From Halogeometricum limi (lineage in GTDB: Archaea; Halobacteriota; Halobacteria; Halobacteriales; Haloferacaceae): a stretch of DNA of 64,000 nt. Positions 43,320 through 51,327 of the stretch are shown here, one piece after another. Within the stretch, counting starts at the first letter, position 1; the number at the start of each line of letters is the position of its first letter. The stretch is from positions 811,582 through 875,581 of the forward strand of contig NZ_FOYS01000001.1 of NCBI RefSeq assembly GCF_900115785.1, written 5' to 3'. The notes under the pieces were generated by a model, which was not told the origin of the DNA, did not search any database, and was given only the letters and a program-made list of their open reading frames with translations. A program made the position numbers and the translations under genes.

Positions 43320-44531
43320 ATGACGAACATCGACGTCGAACCCGTCGAACAGGTGGACGACGACGGCGACGAACCGGACGACGACGCACCGGACGGCGGC
43401 GGTGACGACTCGACGGACCTCTCGGTGGAAGTCGAGACGCGGGCGACGGACGAGACGGACCTCCCGGACCGCGTCGATGCGCCCGACTACGTCCTCTACG
43501 GCGGGAAGGGCGGCGTCGGCAAGACGACGATGGCCGCCGCGACGGCACTCGCGTCGGCCGCGTCCGGAACGTCGACGCTCGTCGTCTCGACGGACCCCGC
43601 GCACTCGCTCTCGGACACCCTCGACGTGCACGTGCCCGCCGAACCCACGCAGGTTCGCGACGACATTCCGCTCTACGCGGCCGAGATAGACCCCGACGAG
43701 GTCATCGAAGGGCCGTTCGCGACGGACGCCGACGCCGGCGGATTCGACGCCGCCGACCTGGACGCCGACGACAACCCGTTCGAGGACGGGTCGGAGACGC
43801 AGAACGGGCAGGCCGACAACCCGTTCGGGATGGACATGGGCGGGATGGAGGACGTCTTAGGTGACGCGATGGGTCCCGGTTCGATGCCCGGCGCGGACGA
43901 GGCGGCGGCGATGCAGCAACTCGTCGCCTACCTCGACGACCCGCGGTTCGACCGCGTCGTCGTCGACACCGCGCCGACGGGCCACACGCTCCGACTGCTC
44001 GAACTGCCCGAACTGATGGACTCGATGCTCGGCCGCATCGCGCGGATGCGACAGAAGTTCTCCGGGATGATGGACAACCTGAAGGGGATGTTCGGCGCGG
44101 GCGACCCCGGACAGGGGATGGCCGACTTAGACGAACTCCGCGGCAGAATCGAGCGACTGCGAACCGTCCTCCGCGACCCCGAGAAGACGGACTTCCGCGT
44201 CGTGATGATTCCAGAAGAGATGAGCGTCGTGGAGTCGAAGCGACTCGTCGACCGGTTGGACGAGTACGAGATTCCCGTCCAGACGCTCGTCGTCAACCGC
44301 GTCATGGAGAACCTCGCGGACGTGACGACGACGCCCGTCGACTCCGAGTGGGTCGTCTCGCCGAACCTCGAAGACTGCGAGTTCTGTCAGCGACGCTGGG
44401 CGGTCCAACAACGGGCGCTCCAGCGAGCGACGGACCTCTTCCGCGGCCGCAACGTCAAGCGGGTTCCGCTCCTCGCGGACGAGGTGAGCGGCGAGGAGGC
44501 GTTACGCGTCGTCGCGGCCTGTCTGGCCTGA
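43320..44531 (+). CDS. ArsA/Get3 family ATPase
   Basis: A 403-residue protein with one ATPase domain. The deviant Walker A GGKGGVGKTT is at residues ~61-70, with DPAHSLSDT (switch) and VVVDTAPTGHTLRLLELPE (Walker B region). A Met-rich segment (~175-260: FGMDMGGMEDVLGDAMGPGSM, FSGMMDNLKGMFG) resembles the client-binding helices of Get3. A CEFC pair near residue 353 could bind zinc at a dimer interface. The first ~55 residues are acidic. It may be a tail-anchored protein chaperone rather than an arsenite pump. Confidence 0.88.
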   Translation: MTNIDVEPVEQVDDDGDEPDDDAPDGGGDDSTDLSVEVETRATDETDLPDRVDAPDYVLYGGKGGVGKTTMAAATALASAASGTSTLVVSTDPAHSLSDTLDVHVPAEPTQVRDDIPLYAAEIDPDEVIEGPFATDADAGGFDAADLDADDNPFEDGSETQNGQADNPFGMDMGGMEDVLGDAMGPGSMPGADEAAAMQQLVAYLDDPRFDRVVVDTAPTGHTLRLLELPELMDSMLGRIARMRQKFSGMMDNLKGMFGAGDPGQGMADLDELRGRIERLRTVLRDPEKTDFRVVMIPEEMSVVESKRLVDRLDEYEIPVQTLVVNRVMENLADVTTTPVDSEWVVSPNLEDCEFCQRRWAVQQRALQRATDLFRGRNVKRVPLLADEVSGEEALRVVAACLA

Positions 44532-44581
44532 GCGGACGGGTCCCCACGGCGGAGACGCGTCCGGAAGTCGAGACGGGTCGC

Positions 44582-45427
44582 TCAGGCGAGTTTTCTGAGG
44601 TAGCCGTACAGCGAGTCCACCCACGCGTCCGGGAGGTACCGGGCGAAGACAGCGACGCGAGCGGGCGTTCCGGGATGGTAGCGGGCGTGCGGTTTCGTCG
44701 ACGACGCGGCGTCGACGATGTCCTCTGCGACGCGTTCCGGCGGGATGGCGGCCGGACCGCCGCCGCCGAGCATCTGCGTGTCCTCGAACAGGTCGTAGAA
44801 CGACTCGTACGCGCCGGAGCGTTCGATGCCGGGGATGTCGTCGCTGTCGCCGTCGACCTCTTCTTCGACGCGGTCGGAGAAGTTCGTCGCGACCGGACCG
44901 GGTTCGACGAGGACGGCGTCGACGCCGTATTCGGCGACTTCGTTCCGCAGTGCGTCGGTCATCGCGCCGAGGGCGAACTTCGACCCCGAGTAGACGCCGC
45001 CGCCGGGGAACGCGATGCGTCCGGCGACGCTGGAGACGTTCACGATGGTGCCGTCGCCCTGGTCGCGCATGTGCGGCAGGACGGCGCGGATGAGGCGGTG
45101 CGGCCCGTACACGTTCACGTCGAACTGTCGGTGGACCTGTTCGGTCGGGACGTCTTCGAGGGGTCCGAACTGGCCGTAGCCGGCGTTGTTGACGAGGCAG
45201 GTCAGGTGACCCTCCTCCTCGACGATGCGGTCGACGACGCGGTCCACGTCGGACTGGTCGGTCACGTCGAGCGTCGCCAACTCACAGCCCTTCTCGCCCA
45301 GCGTCTCGATGTCCGCGGGGTTCCGCGCCGTCGCGTAGACGCGCCAATCTTCCTCTCGGAACGCCAGCGCTGCGGCGCGACCGATACCGGACGAACAGCC
45401 AGTGATGAGGACCGTCTTCGGATGCAC
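44582..45427 (-). CDS. Short-chain dehydrogenase/reductase
   Basis: A 281-residue classical SDR. The cofactor loop is TGCSSGIGRAAA, the structural motif is LVNNAGYG, the catalytic Ser is in NVSSVAGRI, and the Tyr-Lys pair is in YSGSKFAL. The Arg in TARNPADI after the second strand suggests NADP(H). The substrate is unknown. The start is the first ATG, immediately before the first strand. Confidence 0.9.
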   Translation of the reverse strand: MHPKTVLITGCSSGIGRAAALAFREEDWRVYATARNPADIETLGEKGCELATLDVTDQSDVDRVVDRIVEEEGHLTCLVNNAGYGQFGPLEDVPTEQVHRQFDVNVYGPHRLIRAVLPHMRDQGDGTIVNVSSVAGRIAFPGGGVYSGSKFALGAMTDALRNEVAEYGVDAVLVEPGPVATNFSDRVEEEVDGDSDDIPGIERSGAYESFYDLFEDTQMLGGGGPAAIPPERVAEDIVDAASSTKPHARYHPGTPARVAVFARYLPDAWVDSLYGYLRKLA

Positions 45428-45547
45428 GTTCGCGCTGTCTCCCCGCGGCGAGTTAATTGTACGCGGTTCGTCACGGGTCCGAAGTCGTTCTCGCGGTGCG
45501 GGAGGGTCGGTGTCGGGGGTCGCGGTGGCGCGTCCGACCCCGTCCGA

Positions 45548-46315
45548 CTACGCGTACTCCGCTTTCGTCTCGTCGGCGTAGGCGTCCGCGCGGCGGGTCG
45601 GTTCGGGGAGTTTGTAGCCGCCGCAGAGTCGCGAGACGAGGTCCGTCGCCGTCGGGACGGAGACGCGGTGGCCGGGGCTGACGTACAGGGGGTTGATTAT
45701 CGGACTGGAGTCGTACTGTCGGGACTGGTAGGCGTGTCCGATTCGGTCGCCCGACTCGGCGTTCTCGACGGTGTCGTCGGCGAGGATATCGGTCCGCCAG
45801 CCCTCGGGTCGGCCCTCCGCGTCCTCTCGCGGGCGGCCGCACAGCAGATTCTTCGCGACGCCGACGCTCGGGACGTCGAACACGACGCCGAGGTGGGTGG
45901 CGAGTCCGGCCTGCCGGTAGTGGATGCGTCCGCTCCCGTCGAAGACGACGAGGTCCGGGTCGGCCGAGAGTTCCTCGAACGCCGCGACGATGGGACCGCC
46001 CTCGCGGAACGACAGGAGGCCGGGGACGTAGGGAATCGACAGGTCGGTCACGGCGTGGGCGCGTTCGACGACGTCGCCGCCGCGCATGAGGACGACGACG
46101 CTCACGGCTCTGTCGTCGAGGAACGCCTGGTCGACGCCGGCGACGAGGGGGCGGTCACCCGTCAGCGAGGCCGCGGATTCGAGCGACACGTCTCGGGGGT
46201 CGAAGTCGAAGTCGTCTGTCCACCGCGCGGCGTCGGCGACGTCGTACTGGAGCGTCTCCATCTCCTCGCGCGACAGTTCGGGGTCGGGGAGGAACTCGGG
46301 GCGAACCGGTGTCAT
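45548..46315 (-). CDS. nfi: Endonuclease V
   Basis: A 255-residue endonuclease V, which nicks DNA (or RNA) near deoxyinosine in deamination repair. Conserved segments are VAGVDQAFLDDRAV (catalytic Asp), YVPGLLSFREGGPIVAAFEEL and DLVVFDGSGRIHYRQAGLATHLGV, with VGVAKNLLCG after them. The C-terminal YVSPGHRVSV is also typical. The ATG at 46315 avoids overlap with the rhomboid gene that ends at 46326. Confidence 0.93.
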   Translation of the reverse strand: MTPVRPEFLPDPELSREEMETLQYDVADAARWTDDFDFDPRDVSLESAASLTGDRPLVAGVDQAFLDDRAVSVVVLMRGGDVVERAHAVTDLSIPYVPGLLSFREGGPIVAAFEELSADPDLVVFDGSGRIHYRQAGLATHLGVVFDVPSVGVAKNLLCGRPREDAEGRPEGWRTDILADDTVENAESGDRIGHAYQSRQYDSSPIINPLYVSPGHRVSVPTATDLVSRLCGGYKLPEPTRRADAYADETKAEYA

Positions 46316-46325
46316 GGGTTTTCGG

Positions 46326-47234
46326 TCAGAATCGGCCACCGGGGCCACCTCGGCCCCCGCCACCGAACGAGAGTCTGTTCGGAACCCGCTGGCGACCCTT
46401 CACTCGCTGGCCGTACGCGAGGCCGATGAGGAGGCCGACGAGGTGGGCGAAGTGTGCGACGCCGCCCTGTCCGAGGTTCGCGGCCGTCCCCGGCGCGAGG
46501 AAGAACACCATCGAGATGCCCGCGAAGCCGAGCGTGAACAGCCACAGAGGCACCGGAATCAGGAAGTAGAGGTATATCTTCAGGTCCGGGTTCAGAACGG
46601 TGAGGACGCCGAGGATAGCGAACACCGCTCCCGACGCGCCGTAGACGCCGGTGGCGGTGTTCGGGTCGAGGAGGATGCCAGAGCCGACGTGCGCGAGGCC
46701 GGCGAGGACACCGCTCCCGATGAACAGGAGCGTGAACTTCCGAGAGCCGATGTAGCGTTCGACTAAGGGGCCGAAGAAGTACAGCACGATGCTGTTACCG
46801 ACGATGTGGAAGAAGTTGAACGGACTGTGTGCGAAGATGGAGGTGAACCACGTCCAGACGTAGAAGGGGTTCTCGGAGGTGAGCGCGAAGATGTCGATGA
46901 ACGTCCCGCGCCCGGCGGTGAAGAGCACTAGCCACTCCAGTCCGAACGTCACCCACATCAGACCGAGAAAGACGTACGCCATGTTGCCGCGGAAGTAGCC
47001 CATCGGGCCGCCGGTGCCGGTGAGGCGGTCGAGAAGCCCCTGTGAGCGACTCTTAGAGGTGCTCACCGAGTCGTCGAACCCGCTGTCGAAGACGCCGGAG
47101 GGGTCGTTCCACTCCGAGAGGCCGGGACAGGCGTGGTTCTCCGGCAGTCGGTGCTCCGCGCAGAACGTCTGCCCGCACCGTCGGCACTGGTAGGGCAGGT
47201 TCTCGTGCTTCCCGCACTCGTCGCACGTAGCCAT
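46326..47234 (-). CDS. Rhomboid intramembrane serine protease with N-terminal AN1 zinc finger
   Basis: A 302-residue fusion. Residues ~4-38 are an AN1-type finger (CDECGKHENLPYQCRRCGQTFCAEHRLPENHAC). Six transmembrane helices follow. The rhomboid catalytic Ser is in GVYGASGAVFAIL (~residue 205) and the catalytic His is in GGVAHFAHLVGLLIG. NFFHIVGNSIVLYFFGPLVE is the conserved helix 2. The C-terminus is a Gly/Arg tail. It should cut membrane proteins; the AN1 domain may recruit substrates (inference). Confidence 0.93.
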   Translation of the reverse strand: MATCDECGKHENLPYQCRRCGQTFCAEHRLPENHACPGLSEWNDPSGVFDSGFDDSVSTSKSRSQGLLDRLTGTGGPMGYFRGNMAYVFLGLMWVTFGLEWLVLFTAGRGTFIDIFALTSENPFYVWTWFTSIFAHSPFNFFHIVGNSIVLYFFGPLVERYIGSRKFTLLFIGSGVLAGLAHVGSGILLDPNTATGVYGASGAVFAILGVLTVLNPDLKIYLYFLIPVPLWLFTLGFAGISMVFFLAPGTAANLGQGGVAHFAHLVGLLIGLAYGQRVKGRQRVPNRLSFGGGGRGGPGGRF

Positions 47235-47365
47235 TGTGTCTGGCTAGTCACGACGGGCTAAAAGCGGTTCCCCTCTCGCCCGCCGGAATCGCACATCGGG
47301 CGTGCGATTTCGAGGGGTGCGTGCCGCCGTGAACGCGCCGCGTTCACCGCCTCGGTTTCGACTCG

Positions 47366-47470
47366 CTACGCGTCGTCGTCGCCCGGTTCGTCTTCGCCGG
47401 CGTCCGGGTCGTAGTTGGTCGGAACGACCGTCGCGTGCGCGATGCCGAACGTGGACTGTTTCGCTGCCAT
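47366..47470 (-). CDS. Small conserved-looking protein (34 aa)
   Basis: A 34-residue reading frame: MAAKQSTFGIAHATVVPTNY followed by an acidic end (DPDAGEDEPGDDDA). An AT-rich TATA-like stretch (CTAATAATTACC on the plus strand, 47499-47510) lies 29-40 bp before the ATG, supporting a leaderless small mRNA. I recall similar short haloarchaeal proteins but cannot confirm this. The function is unknown. Confidence 0.5.
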   Translation of the reverse strand: MAAKQSTFGIAHATVVPTNYDPDAGEDEPGDDDA

Positions 47471-47717
47471 CTCGTCTGCATAGTCACGGCTTCGACGACT
47501 AATAATTACCCATGCGCATAATTCATGCTGTCGTGGTGTGCGCATAACTATCACGCATCACCCGGCGTGCGGTCGGCGAGTCGACGGTCGGCGAGGCGTC
47601 GTCGTTCGGTGTGGCCACTCCGGCGCGTTCGTCTCTCGGTCTCACCGTCGCTTCGGCACCGTCGTCACTCCGAAGCCTTCGTTCACGGCGACTCGAAAAT
47701 GCGGTGTCGCAGTGGGT

Positions 47718-48251
47718 CTACGCGAAGTTCTCTTCGTAGAGGTCCATCGCGTGTTCGATGGCGTCCTTCGCGGCGTCGGCGTCTTCCCAGCCGAGCGTCT
47801 CGACTTCCTTGCCCTCTTCGAGGTTCTTGTACGTCTCGAAGAACTCCGATATCTCGGCTTTCTGCTGGTCGGTCAGGTCGTCGACGTCCTGGACGTGGTC
47901 GTAGCGGGGGTCTTCGGTGGGGACGGCGATGACCTTGTCGTCCTGTTCGCCGTCGTCGTCCATACCCATGAGGGCGACGGGACGCGCCTCGATGATGCAA
48001 CCGGGGAACGTCTGGTCTTCGACGAGGACGAGGACGTCGAAGGGGTCCTCGTCGTCGTAGTACGTCTGCGGCATGAACCCGTAGTCAGAGGGGTAGTGGA
48101 CGTTGGAGTGGAGCACGCGGTCGAGGACGACGCCCGGAACGTCTTTGTCGTACTCGTACTTGTTGCGCTCGCCCTTCAGGCACTCGACGACGGCGTAGAC
48201 GACGTCGGGCGCGTCGGGACCGGTCTCCATGTCTTCCCAGAGATTCGTCAT
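47718..48251 (-). CDS. ppa: Inorganic pyrophosphatase
   Basis: A 177-residue soluble family I pyrophosphatase that hydrolyses PPi made by biosynthesis. It has the signature EDPFDVLVL (metal-binding Asp) in YPSDYGFMPQTYYDDEDPFDVLVL. Also seen are NKYEYDKDVPGVVLDRVLHS and the later DVDDLTDQQKAEISEFFETYKNLE. Length is normal. An A-rich stretch about 25 bp upstream is its TATA element. Confidence 0.96.
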   Translation of the reverse strand: MTNLWEDMETGPDAPDVVYAVVECLKGERNKYEYDKDVPGVVLDRVLHSNVHYPSDYGFMPQTYYDDEDPFDVLVLVEDQTFPGCIIEARPVALMGMDDDGEQDDKVIAVPTEDPRYDHVQDVDDLTDQQKAEISEFFETYKNLEEGKEVETLGWEDADAAKDAIEHAMDLYEENFA

Positions 48252-48561
48252 ACGTCTCTCTCGTCACACAACGCAAAAAAAGGCCTTTCGCATCGCGTAT
48301 CCTCCTGCGACCGGGTGAACCCTTTTGCGAACGGTTCTCTTCGGTGTACGAAAACGTCCAACGACGCGCAGATATTATCAGGTGAATACTGGGGACCTAT
48401 CGACACACGTCCACCAAGTTCCCGAGTACGACGGATTCAGGCGCTGGAAGGACTGCTTTCACGGTGTGTTCTCCAGATACTCTCCGGGGATTCTCATCTT
48501 CGTTGAACAAACAAATCGTCAGTTGAGAAAGGTTAAATAGTCTGGTGACATTTCTCCAACC
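48252..48561. other. Divergent intergenic region between ppa and the PadR gene
   Basis: No gene is supported in these 310 bp. On the left, the A run at 48275-48281 (TTTTTTT on the minus strand) is the likely ppa TATA element, overlapping the palindrome AAAGGCCTTT (48279-48288). On the right, GGTTAAATAG (48531-48540) lies 22-31 bp before the PadR start. The middle is less GC-rich than coding DNA and shows no clear repeat. Confidence 0.6.
48531..48540 (+). promoter_or_regulatory. TATA element of the PadR-family gene
   Basis: GGTTAAATAG lies 22-31 bp before the ATG at 48562, which suits a leaderless transcript. Confidence 0.45.
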
Positions 48562-48918
48562 ATGTCAGAGGCACAAACAGTCAACGACTCGGGCCTGGCA
48601 CGCGATCTGACCGCGTTCCAACAGAACATCCTCGTCATCCTCGCCGAGGAACCGATGTACGGACTCGCTATCAAGCGCAATCTCGAAGACTACTACGGGA
48701 CGGAAGTCAACCACGGTCGACTCTACCCGAACCTCGACGACTTAGTCGAGATGGGTCTGGTCGAGAAGAGCGAACTCGACAAGCGGACCAACCAGTACGA
48801 ACTGACCGAGAAGGGTCACGACGCGGTTCTCGACCGCTTCGCGTGGATGCTCGACAAGTTCGTCACCGACGAGACGCGCGCCGACGAAGTGCGCGAACTC
48901 ATCGACGCGAACCTGTAG
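48562..48918 (+). CDS. PadR family transcriptional regulator
   Basis: A 118-residue winged-helix protein. AFQQNILVILAEEPMYGLAIKRNLEDYYGTEVNHGRLYPNLDDLVEMGLVEK is a clear PadR DNA-binding domain with the YG(L)A and GRLYP motifs. KRTNQYELTEKGHDAVLDR is the wing. A short C-terminal helix should dimerise. Similar haloarchaeal PadR proteins are abundant. The target is unknown; ppa is the divergent neighbour. Confidence 0.9.
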   Translation: MSEAQTVNDSGLARDLTAFQQNILVILAEEPMYGLAIKRNLEDYYGTEVNHGRLYPNLDDLVEMGLVEKSELDKRTNQYELTEKGHDAVLDRFAWMLDKFVTDETRADEVRELIDANL

Positions 48919-48943
48919 CGGCGACAGACGAAGGGAGAGTTCG

Positions 48944-49525
48944 TTAGAACTCGGGCACGTCCGCATCCGCGGCGTCGAACGCGAGTTCGATGCTGTCGCG
49001 GACGACGGATTCCTGTTTTTCCGACGGCCACGTGTTGCGCGGATAGTACTCACTCAGGAACTCGCGAATCTCGGCGCGCGAGGCGGTGTCGACGCGGCGA
49101 ACGTAGTGGTTACCCATAAAATCCGCGAACGCGCGCACGTTCGCGGCGTGTGCGGGGCCGTGTTCGGCTTCCACGCTGTCGACGAGTCCGGCGTTGTGGG
49201 CTTCGACGGCCTCCCAGTCGCCGTCGACGTCCGCGCCGGTCAGCGGAATCTCGTAGGCCCGTCCGGTGTCGTCGATGCTGTCGATTCGGACGGTTCCGTC
49301 GTCGGCTAACCACTCTTCCGGGTGCAACACGAGCGTCTCGTCCTCCTCGCGGACGCGCGACGTGAAGTCGCGTTCGGCCAGAATCTCGTCGCGCCGGCCG
49401 CGGTACGCCGCCGCCTCGTTCTCGTCGACGGCGTCGCGCGCGAGTCGCGTCAGTCGTTCGGCGGCGTCGACCACCGCGTCGGGCAGTTCACCCGTCTCGT
49501 CGTCTCGGGTCGTCTCTTCAGGCAT
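48944..49525 (-). CDS. RnhA-operon protein (DUF7108-like)
   Basis: A 193-residue acidic protein of unknown function. It is predicted to be helical at both ends, with a beta segment in the middle (DETLVLHPEEWLADDGTVRIDSIDDTGRAYEIPL). The C-terminal half is well ordered (ADFMGNHYVRRVDTASRAEIREFLSEYYPRNTWPSEKQ). Haloarchaeal homologues are named for their place next to rnhA. Its start overlaps the rnhA stop by 8 nt, so the genes are coupled. Confidence 0.75.
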   Translation of the reverse strand: MPEETTRDDETGELPDAVVDAAERLTRLARDAVDENEAAAYRGRRDEILAERDFTSRVREEDETLVLHPEEWLADDGTVRIDSIDDTGRAYEIPLTGADVDGDWEAVEAHNAGLVDSVEAEHGPAHAANVRAFADFMGNHYVRRVDTASRAEIREFLSEYYPRNTWPSEKQESVVRDSIELAFDAADADVPEF

Positions 49526-50111
49526 GGTCGAGGGCCTCGTTGGCGAGGGAGTCCGCGCGGTCGTTTATCTCCCGCGGAACGTGTTCGAGCGACCACCGGT
49601 CGAACGACTCCAACAGTTCGAGGACGCGGACGCGACGCTTCCGGAGTTCGGGGTTGTTCGTCCCGTACTCGCCGCGGACCTGTTTGACGACGAGTTCGGA
49701 GTCGCCGCGGACGTCCACCTCCTCGAACCCGTAGTCGCGGGCGGCCTCCAGTGCGCGGGCGAGTGCGTCGTACTCCGCGCGGTTGTTCGTCGTCTCGCCG
49801 ATGGTCTCAGAGCCCTCCGCGACGATTCCCTCGGAGGTGACGATGGCCCACCCGATGGCGGCCGGGCCGGGATTGCCCCGACTCGCCCCGTCGAAGTAGA
49901 CGTGCGCCCGCCCGCCGTGGTCTCTGAGGACCGCGAGGAGGTCGGTCGGTCGCGCGCCCTGCACGACCACCTTGTCGTCGTAGGCGACGGCGTTCGCGTC
50001 GCCGCGAGACGCCTGCCAGCGTTCGTACTCCGTGTTCCCCGCCTCGACGGTGACGCCGGCATCTTCGAGTCGCCGCCGGGCCTCGTCGGGGTCGCAGTCG
50101 ACTGTGGGCAT
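49518..50111 (-). CDS. rnhA: Ribonuclease HI
   Basis: A 197-residue RNase H that cuts RNA in RNA-DNA hybrids. The catalytic domain (~66-197) has YFDGASRGNPGPAAIGW (Asp), TTNNRAEYDALARAL (Glu), VRGDSELVVKQVRGEYG (Asp) and NDRADSLANEAL (Asp). The N-terminal ~65 residues are a separate small domain (CDPDEARRRLEDAGVTVEAGN...). The ATG at 50111 is the first start before this domain. Confidence 0.93.
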   Translation of the reverse strand: MPTVDCDPDEARRRLEDAGVTVEAGNTEYERWQASRGDANAVAYDDKVVVQGARPTDLLAVLRDHGGRAHVYFDGASRGNPGPAAIGWAIVTSEGIVAEGSETIGETTNNRAEYDALARALEAARDYGFEEVDVRGDSELVVKQVRGEYGTNNPELRKRRVRVLELLESFDRWSLEHVPREINDRADSLANEALDHA

Positions 50112-50189
50112 AGTCGACTGTTCGGCGGCGCGGGTAAAGCGGATTCGCTCTGTTCTGACGTGAGCCACGAGGTCACATTCGTCCAAGAG

Positions 50190-50196
50190 TTTAAGT
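50190..50196 (+). promoter_or_regulatory. TATA-like element upstream of the TFB gene
   Basis: TTTAAGT lies about 29-35 bp before the ATG at 50225. A second AT run (AGTATAAAAA) abuts the start codon and is too close to be the TATA element of this start. Confidence 0.35.
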
Positions 50197-50224
50197 CCGT
50201 CGCGACACCGAGTATAAAAATGCG

Positions 50225-51205
50225 ATGACACGCCCAACTCGCCAGCGGGAGCGAGACAGTGACAGAACACGGTGGCGCGGTGACCGGGAAGAAGACACTG
50301 CCGACGAGGACGACATCGACTTCGAGGACATGGACGAGGAGGACCTCGTCCGCACGGGCGACGGCGAACTCATCCACGAACCGACGGGTATCGTGGTCGA
50401 AGAAGAGCAGATAGACCCCGGCCCGGAGTGGCGGGCGTTCAACCACTCCGAACGGCAGTCGAAGTCTCGCGTCGGCGCGCCGACGACGCAGACGATGCAC
50501 GACAAGGGGCTGACGACGACCATCGACTGGAAGGACAAAGACGCCTACGGACGCTCTATCTCCTCGCGGAAACGCTCGCAGATGCACCGCCTCCGCAAGT
50601 GGCAGGAGCGAATCCGGACGAAGGACGCGGGCGAGCGAAACCTCCAGTTCGCGCTCTCGGAAATCGACCGGATGGCCTCCGCGCTCGGCGTCCCCCGGTC
50701 GGTTCGTGAAGTCGCGTCCGTCATCTACCGCCGCGCGCTGAGCGAGGACCTGATTCGCGGACGCTCCATCGAGGGCGTCGCCACCTCGGCGCTCTACGCG
50801 GCCTGTCGGAAGGAAGGTATCCCCCGTTCGCTCGAAGAGATATCCGAAGTCTCCCGAGTGGAACGAAAAGAGATTGGACGGACGTACCGCTACATCTCCC
50901 AAGAACTCGGTCTGGAGATGAAACCCGTCGACCCCAAGAAGTACGTTCCGCGGTTCTCCTCGGAACTGGACCTCTCGAAGGAAGTGCAGTCGAAGGCGAA
51001 CGAGATAATCGAGACGACGGCCGAGAAGGGACTGCTCTCCGGGAAGTCGCCGACGGGGTACGCGGCCGCCGCCATCTACGCCGCCTCGTTACTCTGCAAC
51101 GAGAAGAAGACCCAACGCGAAGTCGCGGAGGTGGCGCAGGTGACGGAAGTCACCATCCGCAACCGGTATCAAGAGCAGATCGAAGCGATGGGAATCCACG
51201 GCTAG
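50225..51205 (+). CDS. tfb: Transcription initiation factor TFB lacking the zinc ribbon cysteines
   Basis: A 326-residue TFIIB homologue. Two cyclin repeats are present (~130-215: [31 protein letters not shown]; ~225-320: [24 protein letters not shown]...HTH ending [15 protein letters not shown]). The B-reader/linker is conserved ([20 protein letters not shown], then [22 protein letters not shown]). The N-terminus, normally a zinc ribbon with CxxC pairs, has no Cys before about residue 195; instead it reads [17 protein letters not shown]. The fold may persist without zinc. Confidence 0.93.
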   Translation: MTRPTRQRERDSDRTRWRGDREEDTADEDDIDFEDMDEEDLVRTGDGELIHEPTGIVVEEEQIDPGPEWRAFNHSERQSKSRVGAPTTQTMHDKGLTTTIDWKDKDAYGRSISSRKRSQMHRLRKWQERIRTKDAGERNLQFALSEIDRMASALGVPRSVREVASVIYRRALSEDLIRGRSIEGVATSALYAACRKEGIPRSLEEISEVSRVERKEIGRTYRYISQELGLEMKPVDPKKYVPRFSSELDLSKEVQSKANEIIETTAEKGLLSGKSPTGYAAAAIYAASLLCNEKKTQREVAEVAQVTEVTIRNRYQEQIEAMGIHG

Positions 51206-51327
51206 CGTCCCACCGCCGCACCACCGCACGCCGCCCTCCGTTTTCCGATTCGTCACCCGACGAGTCCGGCGTCTCCCGATTCGCGCGACAGATTCAAGCG
51301 AGTCGCACGGCTAGCAAAGCCGAGTAG

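Noticed and set aside
47538..48506. Plus-strand reading frame (322 codons) opposite ppa
   Set aside because: It is antisense to a clear pyrophosphatase gene and crosses its promoter; Val/Arg-rich shadow.
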